Shown: positions 60,288-64,000 of the stretch, piece by piece | Layout of the letters: every line of letters begins with the position of its first letter | How positions within the stretch are numbered: position 1 is the stretch's first letter | Notes under the pieces: model-generated | Seen by the model: the letters and a program-made list of their open reading frames with translations, nothing else | Database searches by the model: none | What the model was told of the DNA's origin: nothing | DNA from: Cryobacterium sp. PAMC25264 | GTDB lineage: Bacteria > Actinomycetota > Actinomycetes > Actinomycetales > Microbacteriaceae | Assembly (NCBI RefSeq): GCF_019443325.1 | Contig: NZ_CP080383.1 | Coordinates: 3,720,001 to 3,784,000 of the forward strand | Reading direction: 5' to 3' | DNA: 64,000 nucleotides | Translations under genes and position numbers: made by a program

Positions 60288-60998
60288 CTAGAAGCGGTCG
60301 GGGCTGGGCGTGCTGGCCTGGCGGATCGACACATCCGCGTGGCGGTCGAAGCGGTAGCCCACGCCGCGCACGGTGCGCACGATGTCTTCGTAGCGGCCGA
60401 GCTTGGAGCGCAGGCGGCGCACGTGAACGTCGATGGTGCGCTCGTTCGGGGCATCTTCTTCGCTCTCGGCGTCCCAGAGCTTGGCGATCAGCTCGGCGCG
60501 CTCGATGGTGCGGCCTTCACGCAGCACCAGGTACTGCAGCAGCTCGAACTCCTTGTAGGTGAGCGCCGCGGTCTCGTTGTCGAGGATCACACGCTTGCGG
60601 GAGATGTCGACGACCACGCCGCCGGGCGCGCGGTCGGCATCCTCGGTGGTGTTGCGGTGCTTGGCTAGGGCGGCCGGGTCCTGCAGGGCCAGGCGCACGA
60701 CGTCCACATCGCGGCCGCCGACGCCCTCCGGCGCCAGGGCGACGGCGGCGTGGGTCTCGGCGGAGGGGGCGATGGCCTGGGTGAGCTTCTTCAGCTCCTC
60801 GACGATGCGGTGCAGGCTCGTGCCGGCCGCGGCCGCCTTGGCCTCGTCGATGCCCACGTAGAGCACGAAGCCGCGAGCCTGGGTGCCCTCCGGCACGGCG
60901 CGGATGCGCGGCGCGGCCGGAGCCGGCGCGGGGGCCAGGGTGAGCTCGGGGCGGAAGGAGTGGACGGAACGGGCGGTGTCGATGTGTGCGAGTGACAT
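60288..60998 (-). CDS. Winged-helix OmpR/PhoB-type DNA-binding protein without receiver domain
   Basis: A 236-residue protein. Residues 1-120 are a low-similarity domain (Pro/Ala-rich start, then FVLYVGIDEAKAAAAGTSLHRIVEELKKL). Residues 125-225 form a Trans_reg_C wing: VVVDISRKRVILDNETAALTYKEFELLQYLVLREGRTIERAELIAKLWD, DAPNERTIDVHVRRLRSKLGRYEDIVRTVRGVGYRF. The CheY-like receiver with phospho-Asp is absent and no histidine kinase is adjacent, so it is an atypical regulator. Start ATG 60998 with AAGGA upstream. Confidence 0.88.
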   Translation of the reverse strand: MSLAHIDTARSVHSFRPELTLAPAPAPAAPRIRAVPEGTQARGFVLYVGIDEAKAAAAGTSLHRIVEELKKLTQAIAPSAETHAAVALAPEGVGGRDVDVVRLALQDPAALAKHRNTTEDADRAPGGVVVDISRKRVILDNETAALTYKEFELLQYLVLREGRTIERAELIAKLWDAESEEDAPNERTIDVHVRRLRSKLGRYEDIVRTVRGVGYRFDRHADVSIRQASTPSPDRF

Positions 60999-61528
60999 TG
61001 GAGAAATCCTTGGGGTGTGATGATGCGCAAAACCCGGCGCGTCAGCGCTCGTGGGTTCGAAAAAGATCGGCCGCAGTGGCCGGGGGAGCGGGCGGCCCCT
61101 GTGAGGAGGGCCCTGGAGTCGATCCGCCGTGACGGTGGCGACCTCAGCGGCTGCGGGACAGCGGGTGAGGGCTGATCGACTCGGCGCTATTGCCTGTCTG
61201 GGTTAGCGGCACATTCGGCAACACGCCATCACGCTGCTGCCGGGCATCATCATGCCGGCAGTCCCCAAAGCCTCGAAGGAGGTCGGGATGCGTGTGGTGG
61301 AAGTCATGACTGTGAGTAAAGCCGACTGTGACGAGTTGTGTCAATTCAGTTACGCGGAATCTCGCCCGTGCGGCTGCATCACGTTCACGGGGAATCTGCG
61401 AAATCGGAGGATCTCGCACAAAGGGCCGCTTTCTCAAAGAAAGCGGCCCTCAAATCAAGTTTTTCAAAGTTTTGTGAATCTAACTGCAGTCGGCGCGTCG
61501 CCCGTCGCAGGATCTGCGGTGTGCTGGG
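60999..61528. other. 530-bp gap: possible small transcript or ORF, bidirectional terminator
   Basis: No convincing gene. On the plus strand a strong AAGGAGG (61276-61282) lies 5 bases before an ATG at 61288; the frame starts MRVVEVMTVSKADCDELCQF. It is rich in Cys/Arg, crosses the terminator hairpin at 61422, and does not stop until 61629, so it is unlikely to be a protein as such. A short leader peptide or small RNA of about 150 bases ending at the terminator is possible. The left part (61000-61200) is the promoter region of the winged-helix gene. Confidence 0.4.
61422..61450. terminator. Bidirectional terminator between the gap and upp
   Basis: AGGGCCGCTTTC and GAAAGCGGCCCT form a 12-bp stem around TCAAA. 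On the plus strand a T-run (GTTTTTC) follows within 15 bases; on the minus strand TTTGTG follows. It lies 79 bases past the upp stop. Confidence 0.8.
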
Positions 61529-62161
61529 TCAGACCAAGCCGTAGAGGCGGTCGCCGGCGTCGCCGAGGCCCGGAACGATGTAGCCGTGCTCGTCGAGGCG
61601 TTCGTCCACCGCGCCGAGCACGATGGTGACCTCGCGGCCGGCCAGCGCCTTTTCGACGGCGGCGAGGCCCTCGGGGGCGGCGAGGATGCAGATGGCCGTG
61701 ACGTCGACGGCGCCGCGGTCGAAGAGGAACTCGATCGCGGCGATCAGGGAGCCGCCGGTGGCGAGCATCGGGTCGAGCACGAAACACTGGCGGTCGGAGA
61801 GGTCGTCGGGCAGGCGCTCGGCGTAGGTGGTGGGCTGCAGAGTCTCTTCGTTGCGAGCCATGCCCAGGAAGCCGACCTCGGCCGTGGGGAGCAGCTTGAC
61901 CATGCCCTCGAGCATGCCGAGCCCGGCGCGCAGGATCGGAACGACCAGCGGCTTGGGGTCGCTGATCTTCACACCGCGGGCGAGCGACACGGGCGTCTGC
62001 ACGGTCACCTCGTCCACACGAACGCCCCGGGTGCCCTCGTACGCCAGCAGCGTCATCAGTTCTTCCACCAGCGCGCGGAACATCGGCGACGAGGTGCTCT
62101 GGTCACGCAACACCGTGAGCTTGTGGGTGATGAGCGGATGGTCGGCTACGTGGACTCGCAT
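61529..62161 (-). CDS. upp: Uracil phosphoribosyltransferase
   Basis: A 210-residue enzyme that makes UMP from uracil and PRPP. Seen: [87 protein letters not shown] (PRPP loop) and [27 protein letters not shown] (uracil site). Normal length. Start ATG 62161, divergent from tadA. Confidence 0.97.
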   Translation of the reverse strand: MRVHVADHPLITHKLTVLRDQSTSSPMFRALVEELMTLLAYEGTRGVRVDEVTVQTPVSLARGVKISDPKPLVVPILRAGLGMLEGMVKLLPTAEVGFLGMARNEETLQPTTYAERLPDDLSDRQCFVLDPMLATGGSLIAAIEFLFDRGAVDVTAICILAAPEGLAAVEKALAGREVTIVLGAVDERLDEHGYIVPGLGDAGDRLYGLV

Positions 62162-62223
62162 AGGCTCAATCTACTAGTTCACGCGGGTCCGCGGCTCTAG
62201 TCGGGCGCCGGGGAAGAGGTGAT

Positions 62224-62733
62224 GTGGTGCGGCACAGCGACGAACATGAAGCGTGGATGCGCCTGGCCCTCGACGAGGCACAGGGCGCCCTGGCCGGCGG
62301 CGACGTTCCGGTCGGCGCGGTGGTGCTGGATCCGGCCGGCCGGGTGATCGGCCGCGGGCGCAACGAGCGAGAGCTGCACCAGGATCCCACCCTGCACGCC
62401 GAGGTGGTGGCCATCCGTGAGGCGGCAGCTGCGCTGGGGGACTGGCACCTCACCGACTGCACCCTGGTGGTGACCCTGGAGCCCTGTGTGATGTGCGCGG
62501 GCGCGATCGTGGCGGCCCGGGTGGCCCGGGTGGTTTTCGGCGCGTGGGACGAGAAGGCCGGCGCCGCCGGATCGCTCTACGACGTGCTGCGCGACCGCCG
62601 GCTCAACCACCGGGTCGAGGTCGTGTCCGGGGTGGCGGACGCCGAGTGCTCTCGGGTGCTCAGAGAGTTCTTCGAGGATCCGCTGCGCCGCCCGGCTGCG
62701 CCCCGCCCGGCAACGCCGCCAGCCACTCACTGA
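62224..62733 (+). CDS. tadA: tRNA adenosine(34) deaminase
   Basis: A 169-residue cytidine-deaminase-fold zinc enzyme that converts A34 to I in tRNA-Arg(ACG). Zinc motif: HAE (58-60) and PCVMC (87-91). DVPVGAVVLDPAGRVIGRGRN and RVVFGAWDEKAGAAGSLYDVLRDRRLNHRVEVVSG are typical of TadA. GTG 62224 with AGAGG upstream; the second GTG three bases later is possible. The C-terminal Pro/Ala tail overlaps the convergent amidotransferase gene by 74 bases. Confidence 0.95.
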   Translation: MVRHSDEHEAWMRLALDEAQGALAGGDVPVGAVVLDPAGRVIGRGRNERELHQDPTLHAEVVAIREAAAALGDWHLTDCTLVVTLEPCVMCAGAIVAARVARVVFGAWDEKAGAAGSLYDVLRDRRLNHRVEVVSGVADAECSRVLREFFEDPLRRPAAPRPATPPATH

Positions 62734-63409
62734 ACAGGGCCCGGGAGGCCGCCTGCATCGCGTCGGAGTATTCGGCGCGGTCCCGCCGCAGGGCGTCGGG
62801 GTCCAGCCCCTCCGCGTCGAGCTCCGCGGTGGAGGAGGCCAGCCAGGTCTCGTGCATCTCGGCGGTCAGCTCGGGGTGGAACTGCACAGCCAGCGCCCAG
62901 CCCTCGATGGCGAAGGCCTCGTTGCCGTACGCATCCGACCCGGCCAGCCGGGTGACACCCGGGGGCAGGTCGAAGGTGTCGCTGTGCCACTGCATCACCG
63001 GGATACCGCTGACATGCCGTAGGGGCGAGTCGAGCCCGGCCTCGGTGGGCTGCACCAGGCGGAAGCCGATCTCGTTGCTCGGACCCCGGTAGACGGGCGA
63101 GCCGAGGGCGTTGGCCATCAGCTGGGCACCCAGGCACACGCCGAAGACCGGGCGCCGGGCGGCCAGCCGGTCGGCGATGAGGCCCACTTCGTCGGCCAGC
63201 ACCGGGAACTGCTCGGTCTGGTACGCGCCCATCTCACCACCGAGCACCACGAGCAGGTCTGCCTCGGCCGGGTCGATCTGCCGCACGCCGTCGGTGAGGG
63301 TGTCGACGTAACGCACGGTGTAGCCGTGCTCGATCAGCACCGGCTCCAGGTTGCCTAGGTGGATGTCGTCGGCGTGCCGCAGGACCAGGGCGACGGGGCC
63401 CGCGCTCAT
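62660..63409 (-). CDS. Class-I glutamine amidotransferase-domain protein
   Basis: A 249-residue GATase1 protein: RHADDIHLGNLEPVLIEHGY, LLVVLGGEMGAYQTEQFPVLADEVGLIADRLAARRPVFGVCLGAQLMANALG with Cys92, SGIPVMQWHSDTFDLPPG, and WALAVQFHPELTAEM with the His-x-Glu. No synthetase domain follows, so it resembles GMP-synthase-like/GuaA-type hydrolases acting on gamma-glutamyl compounds or a stand-alone amidotransferase. It overlaps the CDF gene by 4 bases (ATGA). Confidence 0.86.
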   Translation of the reverse strand: MSAGPVALVLRHADDIHLGNLEPVLIEHGYTVRYVDTLTDGVRQIDPAEADLLVVLGGEMGAYQTEQFPVLADEVGLIADRLAARRPVFGVCLGAQLMANALGSPVYRGPSNEIGFRLVQPTEAGLDSPLRHVSGIPVMQWHSDTFDLPPGVTRLAGSDAYGNEAFAIEGWALAVQFHPELTAEMHETWLASSTAELDAEGLDPDALRRDRAEYSDAMQAASRALFSEWLAALPGGAQPGGAADPRRTL

Positions 63410-64000
63410 TCGCGGCCCTTGATGAAGATCGCGTCGGTGGGTGGGTTGACCGTGGCCGGGTCGATGTAGAGATCGGGTTCGAGGTAGATGACGCGGGCAC
63501 TGGGCACGGCCTCCCGGATGCGCGCTTCGATGGTGTCGATCCCCGCGGCGACCTCGGAGAACCGTTGCCCGGAATCAAAGGAGAGCTTGGCGGCGACGAG
63601 CAGCTCGTCCGGGCCGAGGTAGAGCGTCTTGAGGTGGATGAGGTTCTTCGTCTCAGGACCGGCCAGGATGGCGGACTTGATGGCGTCGACATCCTTGACA
63701 CTGGCGCCTTCGCCCACCAGCAGGCTCTTGGTCTCGATGCCGAGCACGATGGCGACCAGCACGAGCAGCACACCGATGCCGAGGGTGCCGATGGCGTCCC
63801 AGGTTGCATCACCGGTGATGACGGTGAGGCCCACACCGCCGAGAGCCAGCGTGAGGCCGGTGAGGGCCGCGACGTCTTCGAGCAGCACAACGGGGAGTTC
63901 GGGGGCTTTGGCGTGCCGGATGAACTGCACCCAGCTCTCGTTCTTACGGGTGTGGTTGGACTCCTTCACCGCGGTGCGCAGCGAGAACGACTCCAGGCCG
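63406..64000 (-). CDS. Cation diffusion facilitator (CDF) metal transporter, N-terminus outside window
   Basis: A partial protein of at least 198 residues, open to the window edge (GLESFSLRTAVKESN at the far end). It contains two hydrophobic segments (VVLLEDVAALTGLTLALGGVGLTVI, TLGIGVLLVLVAIVLGIETKSLLVGE) with the DxxA/E metal-pathway residues EDVAAL, then a cytoplasmic C-terminal domain (TKNLIHLKTLYLGPDELLVAAKLSF...). This is the CzcD-like arrangement. Metal unknown. The GTG at 63969 is internal; the real start is upstream of 64000. Confidence 0.88.
   Translation of the reverse strand, partial: GLESFSLRTAVKESNHTRKNESWVQFIRHAKAPELPVVLLEDVAALTGLTLALGGVGLTVITGDATWDAIGTLGIGVLLVLVAIVLGIETKSLLVGEGASVKDVDAIKSAILAGPETKNLIHLKTLYLGPDELLVAAKLSFDSGQRFSEVAAGIDTIEARIREAVPSARVIYLEPDLYIDPATVNPPTDAIFIKGRE

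Noticed and set aside
1..64000. CRISPR arrays, prophage or integrative element
   Set aside because: No regularly spaced direct repeats, no integrase, capsid, portal, relaxase or transposase genes seen. The three tRNAs have no flanking att duplication that I can see.

Overview
The window looks like chromosomal DNA of a high-GC Gram-positive bacterium, most likely a Microbacteriaceae member (Cryobacterium-like). This is an inference from several things: the GC-rich coding style, the Streptomyces-type rhamnose enzymes, a DUF222/HNH protein, a DUF1918 protein, an F420-type oxidoreductase, an LCP cell-wall ligase, and many genes whose start codon lies only about 6-9 bases after a TAGGCT-like -10 box (leaderless expression). 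I see no rRNA, CRISPR array, integrase, transposase or phage genes. There are three tRNA genes.

Layout. 1-6.1 kb: a membrane-protein end; an Lrp regulator divergent from a DdaH-like amidinohydrolase and ornithine aminotransferase; an lldD-type lactate dehydrogenase with its GntR regulator and a perfect 15-bp operator; and an HTH-only LysR-like protein. 6.1-7.2 kb: a DJ-1/PfpI protein and a small membrane protein. 7.2-18.6 kb: a complete L-rhamnose regulon. Its ABC importer (rhaTPQS), mutarotase (rhaM), isomerase (rhaI), fused aldolase/dehydrogenase and kinase (rhaB) lie on the minus strand, with a divergent LacI regulator and three near-identical 15-bp operators. 18.6-24.8 kb: MarR plus MFS exporter, an alpha/beta hydrolase, a lipoate ligase with permuted domain order, a GNAT protein, an orphan DNA methyltransferase and an F420-type oxidoreductase. 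24.8-29.5 kb: a LacI-controlled CUT1 sugar importer without its own ATPase, with two exact palindromic operators just downstream of a good promoter. 29.5-35.1 kb: a DUF222/HNH protein with a probable frameshift, an NAD(P)-binding protein, a VanY-like peptidase and two tandem Amidase_6 proteins, closed by a bidirectional terminator. 35.1-41.4 kb: pgm, pheA, a small membrane protein, a diacylglycerol-kinase-like protein, serS and a HAD phosphatase. 41.5-45.2 kb: tRNA-Ser(TGA), an LCP ligase, tRNA-Ser(GCT), then a LicD-methyltransferase fusion broken by two single-base shifts, and a coiled-coil protein. 45.2-56.8 kb: DUF389, YfcE phosphoesterase, an EAL/degenerate-GGDEF protein, an FBP-domain protein, a divergent qorB/hxlR redox pair, a frameshifted carboxylesterase, a flavodoxin-like protein, MFS transporters and an internally deleted aminotransferase. 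56.9-64 kb: tRNA-Arg, glutaminase, NUDIX, DUF1918, MarR, a permease-like fragment, an orphan OmpR-type winged-helix protein, upp, tadA, an amidotransferase and a partial CDF metal transporter.

How it works together. The left third is catabolic: arginine-type amino acids, lactate, rhamnose and a second sugar. Each unit has a local regulator, and plausible operators can be read directly beside most of them. The middle holds housekeeping and cell-envelope genes. The right part is a mosaic of small redox, export and regulatory units with several decayed or frameshifted genes.

The most notable non-genic signal is a family of four roughly 70-bp dispersed palindromes, two of them inside the rhamnose operon. 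I found no complete undescribed system. The best leads are the LicD-methyltransferase/coiled-coil pair beside LCP, the tandem Amidase_6 locus, the DdaH-RocD chemistry and the palindrome family.
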